Assembly: GCA_015832175.1 (NCBI GenBank)
Contig: WJXW01000015.1
Location: 1,488,001-1,552,000 of the forward strand
Length of the DNA: 64,000 bases
DNA from: Paraphaeosphaeria minitans
Taxonomy: Eukaryota > Ascomycota > Dothideomycetes > Pleosporales > Didymosphaeriaceae
Direction of reading: 5' to 3'
Position 1 is the first letter of the stretch; the number at the start of each line of letters is the position of its first letter. Positions 31,737 to 40,926 of this stretch are shown here, in pieces. The notes below the pieces were generated by a model. That model was not told where the DNA came from and searched no databases. It saw nothing but the letters and a program-made list of their open reading frames with translations. A program made the position numbers and the translations under genes.

Positions 31737-33847
31737 CTACTCTTTCAAGGCGAGGGGCTTGGCGAGGCTGTTTCGCTCATTGTGCTCGAGGTCAAGTGCA
31801 AATTGGTCAATGTCTAGCGAAGGCGGGTGCGATTCCCGGCTGGGGAAGAGCACCAACAAGCCCGGGTTCACACGTACGGTACCCTGCAGGATCTTGTGCA
31901 GCACTTCGCCTTCTCGAATGTACCTGTTGATGTCTGCTCGGATTCCCTTTTCGTCATATTTGTAGACGTTTGAGACCTTCCGAACAATCTCACTCTTCAC
32001 CACATCTGACGCCCTTCCATTCTTTTCAGTATGACTAAGCTTTTGAGCAGTCTCAGGAATGCTATCGGTGCGTGACGTCGGGAATGGTCCCTCATATAGG
32101 CCTTGTTTATAGCTTGCGGTAAGTCTCAATGCGTCCATTCTCTTCCGTTCTCGACGACCGCTTCGTTTTCTTTGTTGCAGTTCTCGTACAGCGAGCCAGT
32201 ACGTTTCAAAGTAGCAGTACTTGATGTAGCGGTGTCTGGCAACCAAAAGATGATCCTGGCTCTCCAAACCGCCCAAGTACAGGTGTATGTGGAAGAGTCT
32301 CTCGAAAATGGGTTCATCTACGGCCTGAACTGTTTCCTCCTGGGGTCGTCCATCAAGAGCTGACTGGATCGATTGCAATACATGAGGCGACCCAATTGCG
32401 TTCACGTACTGCACGATCCGTAGACAGCGTCTACTGCTAAGGTCGCGAGGTCTCTCGAGGAATGCTTTGGTCAGAGTCGCCGTGTCGAAATTGACGAGAT
32501 TTGGAATGTTAAATAGTTTACCATGGGGTCTCGACGGCAGACGTGCCGCGATCACTCTAGCATATACGTTCTGCAAGGACGCTAACTTACCGGGGATCCC
32601 GCACCGCTCAAGGACAGACTCACGTTCATAAGGCGCTACTAGTTCCCCTAGAAAACGTAAGCGTAACGCACGCGAAGTGGGGACATTGGTGATGGGTAAG
32701 AGGTGCCCAAAGCAAGCCTCCGCGATATGAACCGAGAGTAATGCGTGGTCTAGGTGTGGCCGCACAACTTGCGGCTGTGAGAGACCTAGTTAGTGAAAGC
32801 GAGTCGAGCACAATGGATGACTGACATCAATGCAGATTTCCTGCCATGAACCTAGGGAAGATTCAGCGGAAGCCGAGAAGGGCGGACGCTCTGTCTCGCC
32901 CGCGATAACGAAGATCGTTCTCGTCGTCCCATCCCCTAGTACAAGGAGTGGCGGAGTGTCTCTTTCTTGAACTATGATTGCTGCAAAGCTCTCAGCTGAT
33001 CCCGTACATGCTAAAAGATTCTGGGCGCAGTTTTCCGACTTGAGTTCGAGAATGTGCAGCGGGCCAGGAAGTAATGAATGGAGTAGTCCATGAATTAATT
33101 GGACTGAGAGGGGCTTTTCTTCGATCAGAGGCTGAAGAAGCTGTGCCACCTGGGTGCGATTCAGGCAACCTAGGGGGTCATGCGGAAGGCGGAAGTCCGA
33201 GTAACATGCAATATCTAAGTAGTGCCGAAAAGCTGGGTCATCTACGTAGCTATGGCGTCCGCGCTCATGTATCTGACCTCTCATGGGAGGCCCTGAGGCC
33301 TGGCAATTTGTTGCAGAGTCGAACCGGGCCACTTGGGAGTCTGGTTACACAGGTTCGGAGATCATGCTTCCGAAAGCTTCATCAAAGAAACCAGGTTCGC
33401 TATCCTCTAGTTCGAGGTCATCCATTCGCTCTACAACGTGCCTTGGTGACTCGGGTGATGAGCTAGCCAAAGCTCTCGCACTCTCACGTTCAAGAGAATT
33501 GGTTCCATCACAGTATTGTGGCTCTTGATCTATAAAGCCTGGATAGGCCATGTCTTCGTTCACGTTCGCAGCAAATAGAGCAGAGTCATATCGGGCATGG
33601 TTCGACTGCACCTGGGCTGTAGAAGATTCCCGCCAGTCCAGAATTCTCTGTACGGTGGCGGTTTTCAATAAGTCCAGCGCCTCCAACAGAGCTACAAGGT
33701 CCGCGAATTCAGCTTCATCGCATCCACCCAACCAGGTTTCAACGCAGTTCTAACGCAGTTAGTGTATCCGAACTCTACCAATCGGTCATCTGGCAATACT
33801 TTGATCAATTGCATGGCCGGGACCAGCATTGTTTCGTACTGTGTCAT
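31737..33847 (-). pseudogene. Large hypothetical protein, three exons, broken by an 11-bp tandem duplication
   Basis: Start ATG at 33847 (MTQYETMLVPAMQLIKVLPD). Introns 33350-33300 and 32825-32775 (51 nt each) both keep phase, linking exon 1, exon 2 (158 codons) and exon 3 (346 codons, ending LAKPLALKE). Total would be about 665 aa. In exon 1 the unit AACGCAGTTCT/AACGCAGTT is duplicated at 33741-33760 (plus strand). Counting 11 bases out restores one frame from ATG to the first splice site, whereas as it stands the frame stops soon after. No domain recognised; it is soluble, with several Leu-rich helical stretches and a basic segment (RKRSGRRERKRMDAL). The start lies only ~150 bp from the copia insertion at 33999. 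Confidence 0.6.
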
Positions 33848-33998
33848 GGCGGTATGTCAACCAGTGAAGGTAGACCGAGAGATGCTCAAGGATAAGACTC
33901 GTACGAACAATCTATAGGAATGCGTGGAACGACTGCCGGATATGTTCCTTATGAAAGACGAGGGAGTGCGCTCCGGGCGATGAGCTAGCGTGAGCAGC

Positions 33999-34196
33999 TG
34001 TCAGATAGAACGAGGGCGTTGAGGTCGGATCTGCACAATCGAGCAGGGACCACCACACTTGTCGCACTAGCCCAGGGGTCAAACCAACCAAACAGAGATG
34101 AGAGAAAAAAAAAATACATAGAACATACATCAATCAATCATTACAACATCATCACCCATCAACATAGCTTATCGCATGGAAGCATTTTATCTGACA
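33999..34196 (+). repeat. 5' LTR
   Basis: 198 bp, TG...CA ends with 9-bp inverted termini (TGTCAGATA/TATCTGACA). Includes an A-run near 34105. The primer-binding site should begin at 34197; I did not match it to a tRNA. Confidence 0.95.
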
Positions 34197-34228
34197 ATTA
34201 AGAGTCTCACTACCTCAACCGATACGAC

Positions 34229-35440
34229 ATGGCGCAGCAACCTTACCGCGATCCGACAGTAACGCTGAGAGATCATACGGACTACACAGGATGGATAACG
34301 CAACTGCAAGCTAGATGCGTCGTTCACAACATCTGGGACAAAGTAAATCCAACGGCAACTAACCCGCTAATAACAAAACCGGTAGCTATTAGAGCCCCGG
34401 TAATTGCTAGATACGCACCAGCCGCGAACGTCGAAATCCCAATGAGACCGACCGAACTGTCGACAGCAGGACAAAAGGCATTCAAGGAAGACCTTGAATA
34501 CTACAAGATCCTTGTTGAACAATACAAGAACGACAGGCACGAGTTCGAGAAGGAACAAGCAAGCCTCCAACACATCGTGGCTTTTATCCAGTCGACCGTA
34601 TCGCCACACCTATTGCGCACGTGCTGCCTTCCTGAGAAGTCACTCCGCCAATGGATTGCCGACCTGAAGTTAACGGTTGGAGTCGACGAACAAATCGAAC
34701 AAGAACGAGCCCGCGATCGATACCTCGCCTCACTCAGACCGATGAGAAGCGCGTCGCAATGGGACACATGGCTAGCTGAGTATGACCAAGCAGCCACTGA
34801 GGCGGAGACATATCGAGTCGCCGAACTATCACAATTGAACGTGATTACAAAAGACTTCCTGGCAGCCGTAAACAAAGTTGCTCCCATATGGTCTACAAAC
34901 TTTCAAGACAATGGTCGATTTGCAGCTGGCATGAGCCGGAAGGAGATGATGAAACGCTTCCGAGAGCACATGATGACATTTTATCCCCTTAGATCAGGGA
35001 AACACAAAGCAGCCTTTGTGTCTGATAATGCACCATATCTCGCTGAAGGTGGTGCAACCACCCAGAGCAATGACAGGGACGCCTCTCATGCTGAAAGCGC
35101 GCCATCCAACCGAAACCGGGGCAGACCCCGTAACCAACGTACAGCCGGCAAGAAAGATGCCAGGCTTAAGCGGCCTTCAGATCAAGAGCCAGCTACGACA
35201 GGGGGAGCAAAGTGCCCTGCCTGTGGACAACGCCACAGCATTAGGGACTGCTACTATGTCAACCCAGACAAAGCTCCCGAATGGTGGAAACCAAATGAGA
35301 CGATAAGCGAGCTCATTGACTTCAAGCGTAAGAACGACGCAACATTCCAAGGGCTAATTCGCGGACAAAGCAGGACCCGATCACGAACGCCGATTCTCAA
35401 ACAGTCACATACTCCAACACCTGAGATCCCTGACGAGTGA
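34229..35440 (+). CDS. Copia Gag polyprotein
   Basis: 403 aa from ATG at 34229 (MAQQPYRDPTVTLRDHTDY). The central region fits the copia-type Gag (W-rich N-terminus, YYKILVEQYKNDRHEFEKEQ helix). A C-terminal zinc knuckle CPACGQRHSIRDC binds nucleic acid. Basic segments flank it (NRNRGRPRNQR; RSRTRSRTP). Gag packages the RNA into cytoplasmic particles. It ends at TGA (35438-35440) followed at once by CTAG; the frame stays open beyond the stop into the protease, so an extended Gag-protease product is plausible. Confidence 0.88.
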   Translation: MAQQPYRDPTVTLRDHTDYTGWITQLQARCVVHNIWDKVNPTATNPLITKPVAIRAPVIARYAPAANVEIPMRPTELSTAGQKAFKEDLEYYKILVEQYKNDRHEFEKEQASLQHIVAFIQSTVSPHLLRTCCLPEKSLRQWIADLKLTVGVDEQIEQERARDRYLASLRPMRSASQWDTWLAEYDQAATEAETYRVAELSQLNVITKDFLAAVNKVAPIWSTNFQDNGRFAAGMSRKEMMKRFREHMMTFYPLRSGKHKAAFVSDNAPYLAEGGATTQSNDRDASHAESAPSNRNRGRPRNQRTAGKKDARLKRPSDQEPATTGGAKCPACGQRHSIRDCYYVNPDKAPEWWKPNETISELIDFKRKNDATFQGLIRGQSRTRSRTPILKQSHTPTPEIPDE

Positions 35441-35444
35441 CTAG
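35438..35444 (+). promoter_or_regulatory. Candidate stop-codon readthrough signal, UGA-CUAG
   Basis: The gag stop is TGA immediately followed by CTAG, the same leaky context (UGA CUA) known from viral and fungal readthrough genes. The downstream frame is the protease frame and has no other stop for 180 codons. Confidence 0.6.
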
Positions 35445-35980
35445 AGGGACGGAGAATATCAAAAGTCAACGCCGCGTTCACATCGGCGTCTGTCAGGACA
35501 GAAATCGACGACTACCCATTGAAGTGGTCGTTCATCCTTGACTCAGGATCAACCTGCCACATTACGAACAACCCCGACCGCATCTACAACTTCCGTCCTC
35601 CTATGCCCGGAGACTACATATGGGCTGGGAATACGAAGATATGGATAAAAGGATACGGCTCCATTGACCTGACCCTTAAGAATCAGTCTGGGATAACCAA
35701 ACTAGTCCTGCACGACGTGGCTATCTGCCCTGACCTATTGTGCAATCTGGTCTCTTTTCGACTACTAAGGCAGAGAGGAATCTGGTGGGATACGCAGGTG
35801 GACCCAACTACTCTGAGAGGCCCAGACGACGCAATCATCGGGAATCTCACCGAGATCCACGGCCAGTGGGTACTCGAGTATGAATCACTCTCGCATGCCT
35901 CACATCATGCACGCAAGATTACCTCGCGAACGAAAAGAGCACCACAGAAAGCTTCCGCCATGCTTTGCACAAGAGACTAG
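35441..35980 (+). CDS. Copia protease segment of pol (after UGA)
   Basis: In the gag frame after the UGA: 179 codons with the aspartic protease active site FILDSGSTCHITNN (D-S-G) and the following strands (GYGSIDLTL, LHDVAICPDLLCNLVSF) typical of retropepsins of copia elements. No good own ATG precedes the active site; the first in-frame candidate at 35519 is not ATG, which supports expression by readthrough. Ends at TAG 35978-35980, after integrase homology has already begun in the -1 frame. Confidence 0.82.
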   Translation, partial: LEGRRISKVNAAFTSASVRTEIDDYPLKWSFILDSGSTCHITNNPDRIYNFRPPMPGDYIWAGNTKIWIKGYGSIDLTLKNQSGITKLVLHDVAICPDLLCNLVSFRLLRQRGIWWDTQVDPTTLRGPDDAIIGNLTEIHGQWVLEYESLSHASHHARKITSRTKRAPQKASAMLCTRD

Positions 35981-38937
35981 GACACCCTGGACCAGCAGCA
36001 ATCGAGCACCTGGTGCAGCAAGCTGAGGGGGTGCGCGTGAAAGGGATCACGACAGTTGAGTGTGACTCCTGTGGCAGAGCGAAATCAAAACGACAAATCA
36101 GGCGCGCGCCACGGATTAACACCGAAGGACCTGGAGAAAGGCTAAGCATCGATTTCCATACATACGAAACACAGAGCGTCACCAAAGAAAAGAGCCAAAT
36201 GTTGATTACCGACAAATTCTCAGGACTACAATGGGACTTTTACTTCACCGACAACAGAACGGCGAAATCGATCATCAGGATACTTTCGACCTTCCTCCTA
36301 TTCCTCAAGAACCACTACAACATAACCGTCAAGACTATCGAGGCAGACAATGAGATTGCCACAGTCAAACCAGAAGTAGAACGTTGGTTGGCGACCCAAG
36401 GAATCATCATCGAGCCTTCGGCCCCAGACACCCAAGCTCAGAACGGAGGTGCCGAACGCTCAGGGGGTGTGAATAAAGAGAAATCGCGCGCAATGCGACT
36501 CGACGCCAACCTATCCTGGGAACTGTGGCCTGAAGTTACGAGGGCTGCAGTATACCTCTACAATCGAACACCGAATTACGCGAACAACTGGAAGACGCCG
36601 TACGAGATATTCTTCACACGAGTCGCGTTCAGTAATGGGATCGTAACTTCACTACGGAAACCCAATCTCGCCCACCTGAAGGCGTACGGCTGCAAAGCCT
36701 TTGCGATGACAGACGACACTCACCGAGGCAAATCACGTTTGCAACGCCTCGATCCAAAAGCTTGGGTTGGTTATCTTGTTGGATACCGATCCTCAAACAT
36801 CTATCGCATTTGGATACCATCACTCGCCAAGGTGATAAGCACCCGAGACGTTGTCTTTGACGAGCAGTCTATATTCAATGGGAAGACTGAAGATCTAATG
36901 GACAACCTCATGCACAACACGCTGGAAGAAATAGCCACGCATGTGAGAACCATTGAACTACCAACTCCTACTCAGCAACCAGAGACGGAGTCCTTCCATG
37001 AGGATGATGCCGCTGCGGACTCATCAGACCATCAAGACGAAGTAGACCCACCAGGCTACTATCAAGGGAGAAAAATCAGGGACAATTACCTAACTCCTCC
37101 ATCTACACCGCCACCCGCAGCATTACTTGCTCGGTTAATGGCTGGAAACCAATCTGAAGTGACACAACATAGTTCATCTAAGACTGTCCCCTGGGCAGCA
37201 GCTTTCATGGCGGGAACCCAAGCCGGTCACGTTGGGAACTACAGAGGGGATGTTGTAGACAAGGCGAAGATGATGAGATTGCTCGCCAAAGGCTTGAAGC
37301 CCCATCGAAGTCAACTCCCACCTCTGCCAACGTGCCGGACCAAGCTTGAGGACCACCCGATGGGTGAACTGTTCAGAGAAGCAGAACAGGCCCATCTTGC
37401 AAGCCATCAACAAATGAAATCATGGTCAGAGGTACCGATGAAGAAGATCAAACTGACAGGACAACAGATCCTTGACTGTATGTGGGTATACACCTACAAA
37501 CTTGATAAGCACCATCGCTTGCTGAAGTGCAAGGCGCGATTAGTCGTCCGAGGCGACCAACAACGGAACATTACCTCGCAGGACACTTACGCAGCCACAC
37601 TCGCCAGCCGGTCATTCCGAATGCTGATGGCAATTGCAGCCCACCACGACTTGGAGCTCAAACAATACGACGTCACGAACGCCTTTGTCCATGCAACGAT
37701 GGATCGAGAAGTATACATGAGAATGCCCCACGGCTATCGAAAACCTGGAACGATCCTCCAAGTCAACAAGGCTCTGTACGGTCTACGGATCTCACCCCTC
37801 CTTTGGCAGAAAGAATTCACTACAACACTCAAAGCTCTTGGCTTCCAGACTGTGCCTCACGAGCCATGCTGCCTTCTCAAAGACGGAATCATCGTCTTCT
37901 TCTACGTAGACGATATCGTATTAGCTTATCACAAACAGAAAGAGCAAGAAGCCCAGCAAACAATCAAGCGTCTACAGGAGAAGTACACCTTTACTGGAGG
38001 AAACGACCTTCAGTGGTTCCTTGGCGTAGAGGTCATCAGGGACCGAAGTCACCGGAAGATCCAACTCTCTCAAGCCGCATACGTAGAGAAGATTAGCCGA
38101 CTGGCTGATAGGAAAGACATCCGCCATGATACCCCCATGGCCGCTACCGAGTTAAAGCCTCGAACAGGCTTGGCAACACCCTCAGAAATCAACAAATACC
38201 AACGCAAAATCGGGTCACTTCTGTTCGCGGCAGTAACGACCCGACCGGACATCGCCTTTGCAACCTCAAGGCTGGCTCGGTTCCTGTCAAATCCGGGCTC
38301 CGCACATCACAATGCCGCCGATCGAGTACTATTATACTTGTCCAGCACCAGATGGAGAGCACTGCAGCTCGGAGGAGGCAACTGCCTTCAAGTAGCCAGC
38401 GATGCCTCATTTGCTGACAACACACTGGACAGAAAGAGCTCGCAAGGATACGCTATCAAGCTATTCGACGGACTCATTGCCTGGAGAGCAAACAAACAAG
38501 ACACTGTCACAACTTCGACAACCGAAGCAGAGCTTCTCGCCCTATCACAGGTGGCCAAGGAAGCAATCTTCATATCACGACTATTGGACGAACTGCGGAT
38601 TGAACTACTCTCATCGTCAATTACCATCCAATGCGACAACAAGCAAACTATTCGACTGGTAACTGAGGAAATCTCCAAGCTCCAGACAAAACTACGACAC
38701 GTCGACATTTACAATCACTGGCTCAGACAAGAAGTCTCTACTGGGAAGATCAAGGTGGAGTACGTGCACTCGGCAGATATGATCGCCGATGGCTTCACCA
38801 AGGTCCTCCCAGTCAACAAGTGGGAAGGATTCCTAACTCAACTTGGGCTGGTAGAAGTAGAGAGACCTGACGCAACGAACGAAGCGCCTCTTGAGGAGAT
38901 CCAGCAACAACTTGAAGACCTCACCCTCGCACAATGA
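35884..38937 (+). CDS. Copia integrase, reverse transcriptase and RNase H
   Basis: Frame -1 relative to protease, open from 35884 and homologous from about 35962. The integrase zinc domain (HKRLGHPG...CDSC) is followed by the core residues SIDFHTYE, TIEADNEIA and AQNGGAERSGG (Asp, Asp, Glu). After a variable linker the reverse transcriptase has KARLVVRGDQQ, QYDVTNAFVHA and FFYVDDIVLAY. RNase H shows ASDASFAD, TTSTTEAELLA, IQCDNKQ and VEYVHSADMIADGFTK. All catalytic residues are present, about 1000 codons without a stop. No conventional X-XXY-YYZ slippery site is seen in the 35884-35977 overlap, so the shift may be a mutation or an unusual recoding signal. Confidence 0.9.
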   Translation: MTLACLTSCTQDYLANEKSTTESFRHALHKRLGHPGPAAIEHLVQQAEGVRVKGITTVECDSCGRAKSKRQIRRAPRINTEGPGERLSIDFHTYETQSVTKEKSQMLITDKFSGLQWDFYFTDNRTAKSIIRILSTFLLFLKNHYNITVKTIEADNEIATVKPEVERWLATQGIIIEPSAPDTQAQNGGAERSGGVNKEKSRAMRLDANLSWELWPEVTRAAVYLYNRTPNYANNWKTPYEIFFTRVAFSNGIVTSLRKPNLAHLKAYGCKAFAMTDDTHRGKSRLQRLDPKAWVGYLVGYRSSNIYRIWIPSLAKVISTRDVVFDEQSIFNGKTEDLMDNLMHNTLEEIATHVRTIELPTPTQQPETESFHEDDAAADSSDHQDEVDPPGYYQGRKIRDNYLTPPSTPPPAALLARLMAGNQSEVTQHSSSKTVPWAAAFMAGTQAGHVGNYRGDVVDKAKMMRLLAKGLKPHRSQLPPLPTCRTKLEDHPMGELFREAEQAHLASHQQMKSWSEVPMKKIKLTGQQILDCMWVYTYKLDKHHRLLKCKARLVVRGDQQRNITSQDTYAATLASRSFRMLMAIAAHHDLELKQYDVTNAFVHATMDREVYMRMPHGYRKPGTILQVNKALYGLRISPLLWQKEFTTTLKALGFQTVPHEPCCLLKDGIIVFFYVDDIVLAYHKQKEQEAQQTIKRLQEKYTFTGGNDLQWFLGVEVIRDRSHRKIQLSQAAYVEKISRLADRKDIRHDTPMAATELKPRTGLATPSEINKYQRKIGSLLFAAVTTRPDIAFATSRLARFLSNPGSAHHNAADRVLLYLSSTRWRALQLGGGNCLQVASDASFADNTLDRKSSQGYAIKLFDGLIAWRANKQDTVTTSTTEAELLALSQVAKEAIFISRLLDELRIELLSSSITIQCDNKQTIRLVTEEISKLQTKLRHVDIYNHWLRQEVSTGKIKVEYVHSADMIADGFTKVLPVNKWEGFLTQLGLVEVERPDATNEAPLEEIQQQLEDLTLAQ

Positions 38938-38986
38938 GGAACTACATTATTATCCAGCTTGCAAGGATTTCCAAGCTGAGGGGGTG

Positions 38987-39184
38987 TGTCAGATAGAACG
39001 AGGGCGTTGAGGTCGGATCTGCACAATCGAGCAGGGACCACCACACTTGTCGCACTAGCCCAGGGGTCAAACCAACCAAACAGAGATGAGAGAAAAAAAA
39101 AATACATAGAACATACATCAATCAATCATTACAACATCATCACCCATCAACATAGCTTATCGCATGGAAGCATTTTATCTGACA
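38987..39184 (+). repeat. 3' LTR
   Basis: 198 bp, apparently identical to the 5' LTR, preceded by the purine tract and followed by the target duplication GCAGC. Confidence 0.95.
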
Positions 39185-39189
39185 GCAGC

Positions 39190-39579
39190 ACGAGAACATT
39201 TTATTCTCGTGCTGACTACGCTAAATCGTTTCGCAGACGGATGGCTGATAACACTAAAACCTGCCCTGTAAGAATTGTCATCACTTACATTCTGTGAGCT
39301 TGCGGCGGAGCTTACAGCTGAACTCTCCAATCGTCGCTCACTCATCCCTACACGGTCAGCAATCTGCTCGACACCGGTCTTTCCATTCTTTGAGACGGAC
39401 TGCTAGAGCGATGTGGTAGCAAGCTACGGAATAAAGAAGTCAGCATGTCCAGTCAGTCTACGCATGCTTCTTATTCAGAGGGGGGCGAGGTAGTAATCAA
39501 ACACTACAGACAATAGGTACGGCGGAGCTTTTCCTTCAAGACACTATTACAATACATGAGCCTTCTGGCACATCACACG
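39190..39579. other. Intergenic, no gene seen
   Basis: Between the copia element and the minus-strand FAD oxidoreductase. Starts with a small inverted repeat, CACGAGAA...TTCTCGTG at about 39190-39212. Confidence 0.4.
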
Positions 39580-40878
39580 CTACGTGCAAGTCAAAGGCCG
39601 CGCGGTGCGAAGCCTCGTGCCTACGTCGGGGAGGCCTTGCGCCTTCCATCGCGATCGCAGTGCGCCATACCACCGATCGTTGTGGAAGACCCACACCGTT
39701 TCTTCACTGCAGGGCGCGCGACAATGCAAGTATCTGAACCCGTGTGTGATTCGTAACCGCCGCTCCATCGCGCCATCGCAAGCAGCGCTCGGACTGTAGA
39801 AACGAATGTTCCAAAACATATGCTCAAACCTAACACCGGTGCCGAAGCTGCACCTGCCGGTTGACTCTGGAGGCCTGCTGGGGTACATCCATATTGGCCA
39901 GACGCCTTGGGCTTCATCTCCGAAGTTGGCATTGCTTTTCTGGTCCCGTGAGCGTCGCTTCCCGCGTGCTGGACGGCGCCGATCATCATGCCGAAACAAA
40001 TATTCCATTACAGGCAAGATTTCGACCCGCCGCTTGTGCGCAAATCTCGAATCACACCAGACGGGGCGCGCATGTCGCGAGAAACTGTTGCCTTTCAGTG
40101 ATTGAAGAACAAATGCACGGCCTGTCGTCGGTGTGAACCGGCCGATAATCGCGAGGCCTGAGGACGAACCGAACATGATGATTTCCACGAAGTCCTTCGA
40201 TAAGTCCAGCATCGACAAGTGTGGCCCCGAATGGCCTCGCTCTATTCGATCCATCATGCACCTCGCTTTAGAGATGGAAGATATAGGCGAATACATAATC
40301 TCCACATACTCACCTGCTGAGATCAGCACTATCTTCAACAACGTCGTTAGCGCCAGACTATGCAGCGCCCCAGCACTACCCCACAACAAGTCCGCTGTAT
40401 TTCGGTCATCGGTTCTTGCCATCACGTACTGCCCATTACTTAGGATCATCTCCATCGATAGCACCGTGCAATCAAAAGTGCCAAACGTAAACGACGAAGA
40501 CTCCGTCGTCGTTGCGGCAGATGCATCCGCGACAGATACTGTCTCAGAAGCAGCGACGACTGCTGGAACGAGTGCATGGTCGAGGGTCGCTTGTACGAGC
40601 GTCCGCATGGTTACGTTGGGCTCGACCCAAGCGGTGGAAGTATCGAAGTCAAGTTGTACTATCTTATCGAAGCCTGGGACATCACTAGGAGCATTGAAAG
40701 CCGCCCTTTGGGCGCGGAAGCTGCTGCTTGGGCGAATTTGGCCTGTTTCTTCTATGGTTCTGCGTAGCGCGGCCACAGCGTTCCGATGCTGCTCCCACGG
40801 CTTGGGATCAAATTCAAAAATGGCTAGCATCTTGGCGCGAACAGTCAACACGTTCCAGGCAAAAAGAGCACGTAACAT
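39580..40878 (-). CDS. FAD-linked oxidoreductase, delta(24)-sterol reductase (DWF1/DHCR24)-like, internally shortened
   Basis: 432 aa, one open frame. The FAD-binding half reads IVQLDFDTSTAWVEPNVTMR, LVQATLDHALVPAVV, ESSSFTFGTFDCTV, SNGQYVMART and LLWGSAGALHSLALTTLL, matching fungal FAD_binding_4 proteins related to sterol delta-24 reductases. Normal members continue after PVMEYLFRHDRG with a long segment, but here PVMEYLFRHDD runs into a basic stretch and rejoins at FGDEAQGVWPIWMYPSRP and the C-terminal FHNDRWYGALRSRWKAQGLP. A large internal piece is missing while the frame stays open. The usual glycine-rich segment before ESSS also reads unusually (TVSVADASAATT). It may still bind FAD but is probably not a normal enzyme. 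Confidence 0.65.
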   Translation of the reverse strand: MLRALFAWNVLTVRAKMLAIFEFDPKPWEQHRNAVAALRRTIEETGQIRPSSSFRAQRAAFNAPSDVPGFDKIVQLDFDTSTAWVEPNVTMRTLVQATLDHALVPAVVAASETVSVADASAATTTESSSFTFGTFDCTVLSMEMILSNGQYVMARTDDRNTADLLWGSAGALHSLALTTLLKIVLISAGEYVEIMYSPISSISKARCMMDRIERGHSGPHLSMLDLSKDFVEIIMFGSSSGLAIIGRFTPTTGRAFVLQSLKGNSFSRHARPVWCDSRFAHKRRVEILPVMEYLFRHDDRRRPARGKRRSRDQKSNANFGDEAQGVWPIWMYPSRPPESTGRCSFGTGVRFEHMFWNIRFYSPSAACDGAMERRLRITHGFRYLHCRAPCSEETVWVFHNDRWYGALRSRWKAQGLPDVGTRLRTARPLTCT

Positions 40879-40926
40879 GTTGTTATGATATTACTCCTTA
40901 TAACGAAAGGGCTGGCTCACGACGCA

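Larger units (their letters stand above)
33999..39184 (+). mobile_element. Ty1/copia LTR retrotransposon, 5186 bp, very young
   Basis: Two 198-bp LTRs that look identical by eye, each starting TGTCAGATA and ending TATCTGACA, flanked by the 5-bp target duplication GCAGC (33994-33998 and 39185-39189). The order inside is Gag, protease, integrase, reverse transcriptase, RNase H, which defines Ty1/copia. A purine-rich tract GCTGAGGGGG lies just before the 3' LTR. LTR identity implies recent insertion. Pol is not one open frame: a UGA separates gag from protease in the same frame, and a shift of one base separates protease from integrase. Confidence 0.95.

Noticed and set aside
33737..33775. Possible 29-nt intron restoring the 665-aa gene
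   Set aside because: Too short for splicing, and the exact 11-base repeat explains the frame loss better.
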